Made by a program: the position numbers and the translations under genes. A stretch of DNA of 39,735 bases from Chloroflexota bacterium (GTDB taxonomy: Bacteria > Chloroflexota > Dehalococcoidia > Lucifugimonadales > UBA2985). Under the pieces are notes generated by a model, which was not told the origin of the DNA, made no database searches, and worked only from the letters and a program-made list of their open reading frames with translations. Below, in pieces: positions 7,687 to 16,796 of this stretch. The stretch is taken from the NCBI GenBank assembly GCA_002717805.1, contig PBBS01000006.1, forward strand, positions 32,840 through 72,574. The letters are read 5' to 3'. Numbering within the stretch: the first letter of the stretch is position 1; each line of letters opens with the position of its first letter.

Positions 7687-8250
7687 TTGAGTATGTATCC
7701 AGACTTATATATCTTACGTCATGGTGAAACGACTTGGAACCTACAGGGGAGATACCAAGGTCGAAAAGACTCGCCGCTTACAGAAAAAGGGCGGAGCCAA
7801 GCTCTTATCCAAAGGGCATTACTCAATGGGTTGGATAACTTGCCATCCAAAGTATTTGTTAGCCCCCTTGGTCGAGTAATTGAGACTGCACGGCTGGCAG
7901 TTACATTAGGTGATCAGCCGGTAATTGATGAGCGCTTACAAGAACTTTCTTTTGGAAGCTGGGAAGGCTCATTAAGAGAGGATATAGCAAGAAATATTCA
8001 TATGTCATCTACAGATAGATCGTGGGCTTTCAATAGTCCTGATGGTGAAACATTTGACATGATTGCAACCCGTGTTCAGGAATTTTTGGACGATCTTGAT
8101 CAGCCGGCAATCATAGTGACTCATGGTATAACTTCTATTGTTTTACGGGGTTTATGGTTAGGATTAGACCAAGCCAAGATGCTTGAGTTATCAACAGATC
8201 AAGGATGTATATACCATTTGTCTAACGGAACAGAAAAGATCATGCGATAG
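7687..8250 (+). CDS. Histidine phosphatase (phosphoglycerate mutase-like) family protein
   Basis: A 187-residue protein with the phosphohistidine motif LRHGETTWN (Arg11-His12-Gly13), then the typical GRYQGRKDSPLTEKG segment, the acid-bearing QELSFGSWEG and the second histidine in VTHGIT. These are the catalytic residues of small-molecule or phosphosugar phosphatases of this superfamily (GpmB/CobC/PhoE-like); the substrate cannot be assigned. A TTG start at 7687 fits AAGGTGA six bases upstream; ATG at 7693 is the alternative. Codon use differs from neighbouring plus-strand genes: 4 of 13 Ile codons are ATA, and CGN codons exceed AGR for Arg. This may reflect a different origin. Confidence 0.88.
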   Translation: MSMYPDLYILRHGETTWNLQGRYQGRKDSPLTEKGRSQALIQRALLNGLDNLPSKVFVSPLGRVIETARLAVTLGDQPVIDERLQELSFGSWEGSLREDIARNIHMSSTDRSWAFNSPDGETFDMIATRVQEFLDDLDQPAIIVTHGITSIVLRGLWLGLDQAKMLELSTDQGCIYHLSNGTEKIMR

Positions 8251-8302
8251 TAGACTGTCTATAATTTGAATATCTTCGATATTTATATATAGCAATATCA
8301 AA

Positions 8303-9100
8303 CTATACTGGCCTAACTGACTTACGCCGACCCTCAGCAAAGTCCTGAGTTCCTACATCGTACTCTTCTGCCTGACGTATACGCTCATAGTAGATGCCCT
8401 CTAGATGTAATCCTTCGTTCAATGGGAGTGAACGAGACTTATACAGGAATTCTTTAGTGTTACTGAGTAAAGCAGAACTAACTGAATTCATCCTATCAGC
8501 CAAGTCCATGCATTTGTTCATCAAATCTTTTTGGTCAACAACGCGGTTGACAATACCAAGGTCTAAAGCTTTATTAGCATCTATAGAATCCCCGGTCAAA
8601 GCGAGCTCCATTGCCCACCCGATAGGAATGATTTGAGACAGTCTTGTAGCTTGTCCACCACCAGCCATGTGAGAATACTTAACTTCACTACAGCCAAATA
8701 CGGCATTCGGGGAACAATATAATATGTCGCAAGCCAACGCTAAACCAAATGCTGCTCCCAAGCAGTAACCATTCACAGCTGCTATTACTGGTTTATTTAC
8801 CTCTAACCCTTGCATTACAGCCATCTGAAGACTACCAGCGCCTTTAATTGGTGCCTCCCATGAATCATCCGCAGTAACTCCTTTATATATCTCTGCCAGA
8901 TCGTTACCCGCGCTGAACGCAACATCGCCGGAGCCAGTTATGATAGCTACATTAGCCGTATTATCATCTCTAAATCTTATCCAAGAATCAATTATCCCTC
9001 TACGCGTTTGTTCATTCATAGCGTTTCGTTTTTCAGGACGATTGATCGTTATAACGGATGTTTTACCAATTTTTTCATACAAGACATCAGAATTAGACAA
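8303..9100 (-). CDS. Enoyl-CoA hydratase/isomerase family protein (crotonase), copy 3
   Basis: A 265-residue crotonase that is clearly divergent from the pair at 1-3 kb. Oxyanion-hole elements are SAGNDL (63-68) and GYCLGAAFG (111-119). The first acid position (rat Glu144) is Gly119, while the second is retained as Glu139 in GCSEV. A single-acid site is more like isomerases or other crotonase chemistries than a classical hydratase. The start is TTG at 9098-9100, supported by GGAGGAGG five bases upstream and by the absence of a nearby ATG. It converges with the histidine phosphatase. Confidence 0.88.
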   Translation of the reverse strand: MSNSDVLYEKIGKTSVITINRPEKRNAMNEQTRRGIIDSWIRFRDDNTANVAIITGSGDVAFSAGNDLAEIYKGVTADDSWEAPIKGAGSLQMAVMQGLEVNKPVIAAVNGYCLGAAFGLALACDILYCSPNAVFGCSEVKYSHMAGGGQATRLSQIIPIGWAMELALTGDSIDANKALDLGIVNRVVDQKDLMNKCMDLADRMNSVSSALLSNTKEFLYKSRSLPLNEGLHLEGIYYERIRQAEEYDVGTQDFAEGRRKSVRPV

Positions 9101-9279
9101 GTTAGCCTCCTCCTACTAAAAGATATTATTGACCCAGCAATGCTAGTTGTTCCAAAACATACCTCGGTTAAAGCAATTGGTCAAACTTGAAAATAAATAG
9201 ACTCTATATATCAAAATCCCATCGCATACCTTAGGATATATAATACAAAGCATCAAAAGTACATTTCGGAACTTAGACC

Positions 9280-10431
9280 ATGAATTTATCCAATATTAAA
9301 TTATCCAATTATCGAAATTACAATAATCTAGAACTAGAGATCCCATCTGGCTTAATAGTATTACACGGTGATAATGCCCAAGGAAAAACTAACCTGTTAG
9401 AAGCAATATATCTGCTCTCCATCAGCAAGGCCTACAGAGCCAGAAGTGACAGGGAAGTTATAAACAAATATGGAGACGGGACATTCACCCAAGTTCTCGG
9501 AGTTGCTAATACAGTCGAAGACGTACTAAGGGTAATGGTAAACATTCATACTAACGAACCATATCAACGCGACGCAAATAGCCAATACCGGATAAGAAAA
9601 GATATTAGAGTTAACGGGGTACCTAAGGTGGCATCCGATCTCGTAGGCACCTTGAAAGCAGTACTTTTTGATCCTGAGGATATAAAAATAGTAACTGGTT
9701 CGCCCGCATTAAGAAGACGATATATAGATATTCTTATATCTCAATTAGATCGACGGTATCTCAAAAGTTTACAAAAATATCAGAAAATTCTATACCAGAG
9801 GAATCATTTAATAAGGTCTATACGAGACAAAAAATCGAATCTGAGTGAAATGGATTTTTGGGATGAGCAACTTATCACAGAGGGTAGCTTTATAATAGCG
9901 AAAAGGTACGAAATAGTTGCAAAATTATTCTCTACATCCAAAGAAATGCACTCGAGATTAACAGATGACAGAGAATTACTACAGATAAACTATGTCCCAA
10001 GTTTCCATGTCGATGGCTATACATATAATGAGATAACTTCACGATTTATGAAGGCACTAGAGAAGAATAGGAATAAAGAAATAGCTTATGGAATATCAAG
10101 TACTGGACCTCATAGAGACGATCTGAGTATAACTATAGGCGGACTAGCTGCTTCATTATATGCATCCCGCGGCCAATCCAGAACTATAGCTCTCGTACTA
10201 AAATTATCTGAGGGAACTATTTTGCAAAACGAGTCTGGTATGGCTCCACTATTACTATTGGATGATATATTATCAGAATTAGACGATGTGAGAACTGATC
10301 AGCTACTAAAACACATCACAGCTAGTGAACAGGCCTTATTAACAACAAGTGATCTGCGTAGGATCACTCCGCATCATTTATCTAAATCCACTACCTACTC
10401 AGTAAAAGCCGGGACAGTAACCCGCAACTGA
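9280..10431 (+). CDS. recF: DNA replication/repair protein RecF
   Basis: A 383-residue SMC-like ATPase. Walker A GDNAQGKT is at residues 30-37, the ABC-type signature reads ASRGQSRTIAL, and Walker B LLLLDD ends at Asp328-Asp329, followed by ILSELD. RecF with RecO and RecR loads RecA at single-strand gaps. The length matches the family. In many bacteria recF lies between dnaN and gyrB; here it is isolated, with a sirtuin downstream and a crotonase upstream. The ribosome binding site is weak. Confidence 0.95.
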   Translation: MNLSNIKLSNYRNYNNLELEIPSGLIVLHGDNAQGKTNLLEAIYLLSISKAYRARSDREVINKYGDGTFTQVLGVANTVEDVLRVMVNIHTNEPYQRDANSQYRIRKDIRVNGVPKVASDLVGTLKAVLFDPEDIKIVTGSPALRRRYIDILISQLDRRYLKSLQKYQKILYQRNHLIRSIRDKKSNLSEMDFWDEQLITEGSFIIAKRYEIVAKLFSTSKEMHSRLTDDRELLQINYVPSFHVDGYTYNEITSRFMKALEKNRNKEIAYGISSTGPHRDDLSITIGGLAASLYASRGQSRTIALVLKLSEGTILQNESGMAPLLLLDDILSELDDVRTDQLLKHITASEQALLTTSDLRRITPHHLSKSTTYSVKAGTVTRN

Positions 10432-10524
10432 TATAATCATAATTGGATGCGAACCAAAAAAATCTCAATGTATCAGAAACGAATTTATCAAAAAAAATAG
10501 TATACCGTGCTCAAGGAGGCAACC

Positions 10525-11322
10525 ATGTCTAGAGAACAGAATTCACTTGACGATTATCTGAAGAAAGCGGCAATGACTATATCCCAGTCGAAACACGTAG
10601 TGGCTTTGGTAGGTGCTGGCATGTCTGTAGAGAGTGGCATACCCCCTTTCAGAGGAAGCGGAGGTCTGTGGACTCGCATCGGGGAACCCCCAATGAATGG
10701 TTATCAAAGATTCCTCGCAGACCCTGAAGCAGCATGGAAAGAAATATTAAACCCTGATGATAGTGGCCCCAGAGCAGAATTCAGGCAGGCTATTGAAAAA
10801 GCAAGACCAAACCCTGGCCACTACGCTTTAGCGAAATTCGAAGAGTTAGGTATACTTAAATACATAATAACGCAAAACGTAGATGGTCTACATTGGGACG
10901 CTGGTAGCAAGAACATAGCTGAGATACATGGAACACGACACAAGGTACGTTGCATAGAATGCAACCTAAGATGGATGAGGGCTGATTTCCAAATCCGAGA
11001 TCTCCCCCCGAAATGTCCGGAATGTGGTGGATTGATTAAGGGAGATACAGTATCTTTTGGAGAACCAATTCCCCAAGACGTGCTGCACACATCCTTCAGA
11101 CAAACCCAATTATCTGACTGCATGCTAATAATTGGCACCTCAGCATTAGTATACCCTGCAGCTGGATTACCAAGCGAAGCTAAGATGCATGGTGCAAGTC
11201 TAATAGAAATAAATACTGATGAAACCCCATTAAGCCCTATTTGCGATATTATTCTCGCGGGTCCTTCCGGCGAAATATTACCGGCAATACTAGAAGAGGT
11301 ATCGAAAATTCTAAATCTATAA
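10525..11322 (+). CDS. NAD-dependent protein deacylase (Sir2 family)
   Basis: A 265-residue sirtuin. The NAD-binding GAGMSVESGIPPFRG is at 30-44, QNVD at 117-120, the catalytic His135 in EIHGT, and a structural zinc site Cys143/Cys146/Cys164/Cys167. GTSALVYPAAGLP and the C-terminal NAD motifs are present. Known activity is NAD-dependent removal of acetyl or other acyl groups from lysine. The ATG at 10525 is preferred over the in-frame GTG at 10507 because AGGAGG lies five bases before it. It follows recF by 93 bases and converges with arsC. Confidence 0.93.
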   Translation: MSREQNSLDDYLKKAAMTISQSKHVVALVGAGMSVESGIPPFRGSGGLWTRIGEPPMNGYQRFLADPEAAWKEILNPDDSGPRAEFRQAIEKARPNPGHYALAKFEELGILKYIITQNVDGLHWDAGSKNIAEIHGTRHKVRCIECNLRWMRADFQIRDLPPKCPECGGLIKGDTVSFGEPIPQDVLHTSFRQTQLSDCMLIIGTSALVYPAAGLPSEAKMHGASLIEINTDETPLSPICDIILAGPSGEILPAILEEVSKILNL

Positions 11323-11341
11323 AAGCAATTTCTAAAGGATC

Positions 11342-11746
11342 TTACTCTAAATCCTTAATCAACTTATCAACTCTAATTTTAACCTCGTCTCTAATCATGC
11401 GAACTTTCTCAATACTCTGATCCTTAGGGTCTTCAAGACCCCAATCCTCGGTGATAGTCATATTTGCAGGGCATACTTCTTCGACATTACATCCCATCGT
11501 TATAACTTTTTCTGCCTCGTCCAACATTGTATCAGTCAAAAGCTTAGATCTATTATCAGTTAAGTCTATATCCAGTTCTTTCATAGCAGCAATCACCATT
11601 TCGTTCACCCCACCAGCAGGGGATGTACCGGCCGACCTAGCCTTATAGTTCTGACTAGCCCCAATATTAAAAAATGCCTCTGCCATTTGACTTCTACCAG
11701 TATTATGTACACAAACAAACAGGACATTCCGTATATTATCCATCAT
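11342..11746 (-). CDS. arsC: Arsenate reductase, thioredoxin-coupled type (ArsC)
   Basis: A 134-residue protein of the low-molecular-weight phosphatase fold. The P-loop is Cys12-x5-Arg18 (VCVHNTGRSQ). Two further cysteines, Cys86 and Cys92 in MGCNVEEVC, match the Cys82/Cys89 pair of the Staphylococcus plasmid-type arsenate reductase, and the acid loop reads LEDPKDQ. The triple-cysteine relay favours arsenate reduction over protein tyrosine phosphatase activity. No arsenite efflux pump or ArsR regulator is adjacent. AAGGA lies five bases before the ATG at 11746. The stop lies 19 bases from the end of the convergent sirtuin gene. Confidence 0.88.
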   Translation of the reverse strand: MMDNIRNVLFVCVHNTGRSQMAEAFFNIGASQNYKARSAGTSPAGGVNEMVIAAMKELDIDLTDNRSKLLTDTMLDEAEKVITMGCNVEEVCPANMTITEDWGLEDPKDQSIEKVRMIRDEVKIRVDKLIKDLE

Positions 11747-11784
11747 ATAATTCCTTAAATTTTATATTCAATTAATAAAGGTTC

Positions 11785-14253
11785 TTAGCTAACTACTATA
11801 TTAACTAATTTACCTGGAACATATATTAGCTGCCTTATATCCATGCCCTGTAGATATGGTTTTACCTTTTCACTTTCTGTAGCGATAGATTTAGCTTGAT
11901 CCTCAGATACAGAGGCTTCGACTTGAATCTTGTCCCTCACTTTTCCATTGACCTGAACAACCAAGGTTATTTCTTCATCTTGAGCCAAATCTTTATCCCA
12001 ATCTGGCATCAATTGATTATGAATACTGTACTCATTCCCCATGCGTTCCCATAATTCTTCCGTAACATGAGGTGCAATAGGTGCAAGCAATATTAGTAGG
12101 TTAGAGATAGTAGAAGTCCAAGAAGATTTAGTTACCTGATTATTGTCCCATGCTCTAGCCATGTAATTCGTAAGTTCCATCATAGCGGCCAACGCTGTAT
12201 TGAACTTGAACCTAGAATAGTCTTCCTCAACTCGCCTAATGGTCTTATGCAACAATCTCGTCAAGTCTCTCTCTGCCTTCTCCGGGTTAGGCGTTTCCAT
12301 TATAGTCTCTACATCCCTAGTCACAATGTCCCAAAGCCTATTAAACCATCTAGCCATACCATTGATACCGCCGTCTGACCATTCCCCTCCTTGATCCCAT
12401 GGCCCCAAAAACATTATGTATCCACGTACAACATCTGCACCTAGCTTATCTACGTAGATATCTGGGTTTATTACATTGCCTCTCGACTTGCTCATTTTGG
12501 CATTTTGAGAAATTATAGTCCCTTGATTGAAGAGACGGAGGTACGGTTCATCGTAGTCTACAAGACCAATGTCTCGAATTGCTTTGTTAAAGAAACGGGA
12601 ATAGAGTAGGTGCATAACTGCATGCTCTGCGCCTCCCGTATATTGATCTACAGGAAGCCATTTAGCCATCGTCTTAGGATCTATCGGTGCATCATGATAG
12701 CTAGGGCTAGTGTATCTCATATGATACCAAGAAGAGTCTACGAAGGTATCCATCGTATCTGTCTCGCGCTTAGCCATACCACCACAGGCTGGACAACTAG
12801 TGTTCAAAAACCCCTCGTTATATCTCAACGGAGATTCCCCTGTAGGCCTAAATTGAGCGTCTTCTGGGAGTAGGACTGGCAACATATCCTCTGAAACCGG
12901 AACGATGCCACACCTATCACAATATATTATTGGTATAGGTGTTCCCCAATACCTCTGCCTAGATATCAGCCAATCCCTAATACGATAGGATACGGTTCTC
13001 TCACCCCAACCTTGACCCTCGATGTAATCTGCTATTGCATCTTTGCCATGGTCAGAAGTTAAGCCGTCAAATTGTCCAGAATTGACTTGGGTCCCATTTT
13101 CAATATGTGCCTCTTCCAGTTCATTTCCGTTCCAATTATCTGGAGCAATAACGACTTTTACTGGCAAATCAAATTTTTGTGCAAATGCAAAATCCCTAGT
13201 GTCATGAGCAGGAACTCCCATTACTATACCTGTACCATAACTAAGCAAAGCATAGTCGGCAATAAAGATCGGTACTTTCTCGCCATTTAGTCTATTTACA
13301 CAATAAGATCCTATGAATACTCCCGTTTTTTCCTTATCAGCGGAGAGTCTCTCAATTTCGGTTTGTCGCCTGGCCTGTTCTACATAAGCCTTAACTTCTT
13401 TTGCCTTTTCTGGGGCTGTCAGCTTATCGACCAGTGGATGCTCAGGAGCCAATACTACAAATGTAACTCCATATATAGTGTCTATTCTAGTAGTAAATGT
13501 CCTTAGCTCAACTTCCTCTAATCCACAATGTGAGATATCAAAGCTGATATGTGTACCTTCACTTCTACCAATCCAATTACTCTGCATGGCCTTTATTCTT
13601 TCTGGCCAATCCAACAAACCAGAAAAGTCCAGTAACTCTTCAGCATATTTAGTTATTCTCAAGAACCATTGTTCAAGGTCTCTCCTAGAAACTTCTGTAT
13701 CACATCTTTCGCAGTTACCGTCGATAACTTGTTCATTGGCAAGAACGGTCTGACAAGAAGGGCACCAATTTGCTGGAGCGTGGGCCCTATAAGCCAATCC
13801 TGCTTTGTAAAATTGCAGGAAAAACCATTGATTCCAGCGATAGTACTCAGGCAAAGCACATATGATTTCTCTATCCCAATCATATATAGTGCCCATGGAC
13901 TTCAATTGCCCCCGCATGTTTTCTATATTTGACATAGTCCATTCATAGGGATGAATGCCCCTTTTGATAGCAGCATTCTCTGCCGGCAGGCCAAAGGCAT
14001 CGAACCCCATAGGATGCAAGACGTTATATCCCTGCATTTTGCGAAACCTTGCATGGGCATCAGATGGAGCCATAGCGTACCAATGTCCTATATGCAGGTC
14101 GCCTGAAGGATAGGGAAACATAGTCAGCTCATACCACTTAGGCCTAGGATCATTATCATCTACTGAATGCAATCCGTCCTTGGTCCACCTATCTTGCCAT
14201 TTCTTATCCAAGAATCTGGGGCTATATACATGTTCATTATTATCTGCTGTCAT
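11785..14253 (-). CDS. leuS: Leucine--tRNA ligase
   Basis: An 822-residue class I synthetase that charges tRNA-Leu. The HIGH motif is DLHIGHW (His54-His57), with the usual MGFDAFGLPAENAAI after it. A zinc-type CPSC...CERC pair, the editing (CP1) domain with VPAHDTRDF, and the KMSKSRGN signature follow, ending with the beta-rich leucine-specific C-terminal domain. The ATG at 14253 is preferred: the frame extends 20 codons further to a TTG at 14313, but no ribosome binding site precedes that codon, while GGGAGAG precedes 14253 and the protein then begins near the normal N terminus. Confidence 0.96.
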   Translation of the reverse strand: MTADNNEHVYSPRFLDKKWQDRWTKDGLHSVDDNDPRPKWYELTMFPYPSGDLHIGHWYAMAPSDAHARFRKMQGYNVLHPMGFDAFGLPAENAAIKRGIHPYEWTMSNIENMRGQLKSMGTIYDWDREIICALPEYYRWNQWFFLQFYKAGLAYRAHAPANWCPSCQTVLANEQVIDGNCERCDTEVSRRDLEQWFLRITKYAEELLDFSGLLDWPERIKAMQSNWIGRSEGTHISFDISHCGLEEVELRTFTTRIDTIYGVTFVVLAPEHPLVDKLTAPEKAKEVKAYVEQARRQTEIERLSADKEKTGVFIGSYCVNRLNGEKVPIFIADYALLSYGTGIVMGVPAHDTRDFAFAQKFDLPVKVVIAPDNWNGNELEEAHIENGTQVNSGQFDGLTSDHGKDAIADYIEGQGWGERTVSYRIRDWLISRQRYWGTPIPIIYCDRCGIVPVSEDMLPVLLPEDAQFRPTGESPLRYNEGFLNTSCPACGGMAKRETDTMDTFVDSSWYHMRYTSPSYHDAPIDPKTMAKWLPVDQYTGGAEHAVMHLLYSRFFNKAIRDIGLVDYDEPYLRLFNQGTIISQNAKMSKSRGNVINPDIYVDKLGADVVRGYIMFLGPWDQGGEWSDGGINGMARWFNRLWDIVTRDVETIMETPNPEKAERDLTRLLHKTIRRVEEDYSRFKFNTALAAMMELTNYMARAWDNNQVTKSSWTSTISNLLILLAPIAPHVTEELWERMGNEYSIHNQLMPDWDKDLAQDEEITLVVQVNGKVRDKIQVEASVSEDQAKSIATESEKVKPYLQGMDIRQLIYVPGKLVNIVVS

Positions 14254-14423
14254 TTGTTCAGGACTCTCCCAGGAAAGCTTAGTGTCATTATAATTATTAG
14301 TCAATCCTAACAATTAGGTGTTGTATGCGCATGAATTCTGTCTAATCTGCCCTAGAGATGATATATTAGTTCAGACACAATAATCGAAATGAAACAGTAC
14401 AACAAAACCAATAATATTGAGCA

Positions 14424-15827
14424 ATGATGATAAATCCAAGGACGAATTTTGACCTCGCAATAGTAGGATCTGGCCCGGGTGGCTATGTAGCTGCAATTAG
14501 AGCAAGCAAAATGGGCTTGAAAACAGCCCTTATTGAAGAGAATGAGATAGGGGGGATATGCTTGAACTGGGGATGTATCCCAAGCAAAGCACTGCTCAAG
14601 AATGCAGATGTGATAAACCTATTCAAGAGAGCAGAGGAATTTGGAGTAACATACTCAGACCTAGACTACAACTTTTCTAAAGGATTAGCCCGGAGTCGCC
14701 AAGTAGTGCAAAGGCTTGTTAGAGGTATAAATTTCCTGCTAAAGAAGAATGACGTTACTGTACTTAAGGGCCGTGCTCAGATTAAGGATACTAAAACTAT
14801 TGAGATCAACATGGCGGACAATACAACAACGATAAGTGCAAATAAAATAATAATCGCAACTGGGGCTAGCCATAAGAATATCTCTGGTATAGAACCAGAT
14901 GGAGACACGATAATTACCAGTAGAGAAGCTTTAGAATCCCCAGTTGTCCCGGCTAGTATCTTGATATTAGGCGGAGGGGCTACTGGAGTAGAGTTTTCAT
15001 ACATATACTCTACTTATGGATCTGATGTCACTATCGCTGAAACAAGAGATCACATACTGCCAAATGAAGACCAAGAAATAAGCATACTCCTCGAAAGCTC
15101 TCTCCAAAAAATCGGAGTGAATATATTAACAAGTAGCAAAGTTCTAAGCATATCAAGAACCGAGACTCATCTGATTGTACAACTGGAAACGCCAGATGGA
15201 GTCCAAACCGTGAAAGTTGAAAAACTACTAATTGCTGCGGGTATAGTAGGCAATACTAGTAACATTGGACTAGAGAATGTAGGTCTAATCCCCAAAGATA
15301 CCTTCATTGAAGTGGATCCTAGAATGCAAACCATAGTAGATGGAATCTATGCCATCGGAGATGTGACGGGGCTCCTGCCGTTAGCACACGTAGCTTCAGC
15401 ACAGGCCATAATTGCAATAGATGATATACTTGGCAATCCAACCGATCCATTAGACTACATATACATTCCGAAGGCTACCTACTCCAACCCTCAGGTAGCA
15501 AGTTTCGGGCATTCAGAAAGGACTGCTAAAGAATCAGGTTTATCTGTAAATATAGGTAGGTTCCCATTTAGAGCAAATGGGAAAGCACTGGCGATAGGCG
15601 AAAGTGAAGGATTAATCAAAGTATTGTTTAACCCTATCAACGGCTCAATAGTAGGCGCACACATGTTAGGTTCAGATGTAACAGAATTACTCGCTACAAT
15701 TAGTATGACCAATAAATTAGATGGAAATTTCGAAGACCTTAGTGAAATGACTTATGCACACCCAACCCTATCGGAAATTATAAAAGAATCAGCCATGGAA
15801 GCGCTGGGGAAAAGTATACATATATAA
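14424..15827 (+). CDS. lpdA: Dihydrolipoyl dehydrogenase
   Basis: A 467-residue flavoprotein disulfide reductase. FAD-binding GSGPGG is at 15-20, the redox disulfide Cys46/Cys51 in GGICLNWGCIPSK, the NAD motif GGGATGVEFS, the second FAD motif YAIGDVTG, and the C-terminal catalytic HPTLSE. This is the E3 subunit that reoxidises lipoamide in 2-oxoacid dehydrogenase and glycine cleavage complexes. No E1, E2 or gcv genes are beside it. The ribosome binding site is weak. It is followed 49 bases later by a flavin-reductase-like gene that may share its transcript. Confidence 0.93.
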   Translation: MMINPRTNFDLAIVGSGPGGYVAAIRASKMGLKTALIEENEIGGICLNWGCIPSKALLKNADVINLFKRAEEFGVTYSDLDYNFSKGLARSRQVVQRLVRGINFLLKKNDVTVLKGRAQIKDTKTIEINMADNTTTISANKIIIATGASHKNISGIEPDGDTIITSREALESPVVPASILILGGGATGVEFSYIYSTYGSDVTIAETRDHILPNEDQEISILLESSLQKIGVNILTSSKVLSISRTETHLIVQLETPDGVQTVKVEKLLIAAGIVGNTSNIGLENVGLIPKDTFIEVDPRMQTIVDGIYAIGDVTGLLPLAHVASAQAIIAIDDILGNPTDPLDYIYIPKATYSNPQVASFGHSERTAKESGLSVNIGRFPFRANGKALAIGESEGLIKVLFNPINGSIVGAHMLGSDVTELLATISMTNKLDGNFEDLSEMTYAHPTLSEIIKESAMEALGKSIHI

Positions 15828-15876
15828 GTCTATACCCTGATCCAAGTCTTCAGAATAGATAAAAACTGAGGAGCAT

Positions 15877-16485
15877 ATGATGATAATCGATCCAAAACAA
15901 GAAGAAAGAATTTACTACATACTCACAGGAATAGTAGCACCAAGGCCAATCGCCTTCATATCTACTAAATCGTCAAAAGGAGTACATAACCTGGCTCCAT
16001 TCTCCTTCTTCAACGCTGTTTCCGCTATACCACCAACTATAGTTGTTGGTATAGGGAGGTACATTGATAGCAAACCAAAAGACACCCTATTAAACATAGA
16101 AGAAACGGGAGAATTTGTGGTCAATATAGTAAGCAATGAAATTGTCGAAGCAATGAATATGACGGCAGCAGAATTTCCTAACGATGTAGATGAATTTGAG
16201 ATTGCAGGACTGACTAAGGCACCATCTATTCATATCGATCCACCTAGGGTCGCTGAATCCCCAGTACAACTCGAATGTAAATTAAAGCAGGTTATCCAAA
16301 TAGGTGAAGGTTCCACAGAATCCGGACTAGTAATAGCTGAGATACTGTTGATCCACCTAAAGGACGATATCATTGTCAACAACAGGATTGATAATAGCAA
16401 ATTGAATCCTGTTGGTAGACTTTCGGGCGGAATGTATGCATATACCAACGAAACATTGTATTTGAAAAGGCCAATATACCCTTAG
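15877..16485 (+). CDS. Flavin reductase-like domain protein (split-barrel FMN-binding)
   Basis: A 202-residue protein with the typical opening of the flavin_reduct family: YYILTGIVAPRPIAFIST, then NLAPFSFFNAVSAIPPTIVVGIG and DTLLNIEETGEFVVNIV. Members bind FMN and either reduce it with NAD(P)H or act as oxygenase partners; no partner is next door. TGAGGAG lies four bases before the ATG. A hairpin plus T-run (16484-16513) directly after the stop marks the end of the lpd-flavoprotein unit. Confidence 0.88.
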   Translation: MMIIDPKQEERIYYILTGIVAPRPIAFISTKSSKGVHNLAPFSFFNAVSAIPPTIVVGIGRYIDSKPKDTLLNIEETGEFVVNIVSNEIVEAMNMTAAEFPNDVDEFEIAGLTKAPSIHIDPPRVAESPVQLECKLKQVIQIGEGSTESGLVIAEILLIHLKDDIIVNNRIDNSKLNPVGRLSGGMYAYTNETLYLKRPIYP

Positions 16486-16513
16486 AAATGACCTCAATAC
16501 ATTTCTGTTTTTT
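16484..16513 (+). terminator. Intrinsic terminator after the flavin-reductase gene
   Basis: AGAAATG (16484-16490) and CATTTCT (16500-16506) form a 7-bp stem with a 9-base loop, followed by GTTTTTT (16507-16513). The stem is AT-rich and overlaps the stop codon, but the T-run and position fit an intrinsic terminator. Confidence 0.6.
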
Positions 16514-16796
16514 ACAATATACCATCTCAGGCCATGCCGCTATACGTTATATATACAGCCCTATGTGGCGTAGTACAGCATATTAGCATACTTTCCTTAC
16601 GCTTTTCGTCTGTATGTCATCTGCCAAAAATCGCCAAACAATTACATAAAATCTGTTGATAAACATTGCGAAAACCTGTAACATAGCCCCCAGATAAACA
16701 AAGAATCAGCCTCCGATATGCGCCTATGACATATTCGGTCGCGTCCGCTCAGGTGCTTATAAGGATACTGTTGTACGATAGGAGAACGGCTGCACT
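16486..16796. other. 311-base intergenic region before the PEPCK-like gene
   Basis: It contains the terminator hairpin at its left end and a good sigma-70 promoter at 16656-16684. No reading frame with a ribosome binding site and no recognisable RNA gene is seen. The 112 bases between the promoter -10 box and the ATG form a fairly long leader that could hold a regulatory element; I see no known riboswitch motif. Confidence 0.5.
16656..16684 (+). promoter_or_regulatory. Candidate sigma-70 promoter of the PEPCK-like gene
   Basis: TTGATA (16656-16661) and TAACAT (16679-16684) are separated by 17 bases, matching the consensus at 5 and 4 of 6 positions. The expected transcript start near 16691 leaves a leader of about 106 bases before the ATG at 16797, which has AGGAGA about 11 bases upstream. 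Confidence 0.55.

Noticed and set aside
8262-8292. Small hairpin (AATATC/GATATT) between the histidine phosphatase and crotonase 3
   Set aside because: The six-base AT-only stem is too weak and has no T-run; such repeats are expected by chance in AT-rich DNA.
14254-14313. 20-codon N-terminal extension of leuS starting at TTG
   Set aside because: There is no ribosome binding site before the TTG, and the extension has no counterpart in known LeuRS; the ATG at 14253 fits better.
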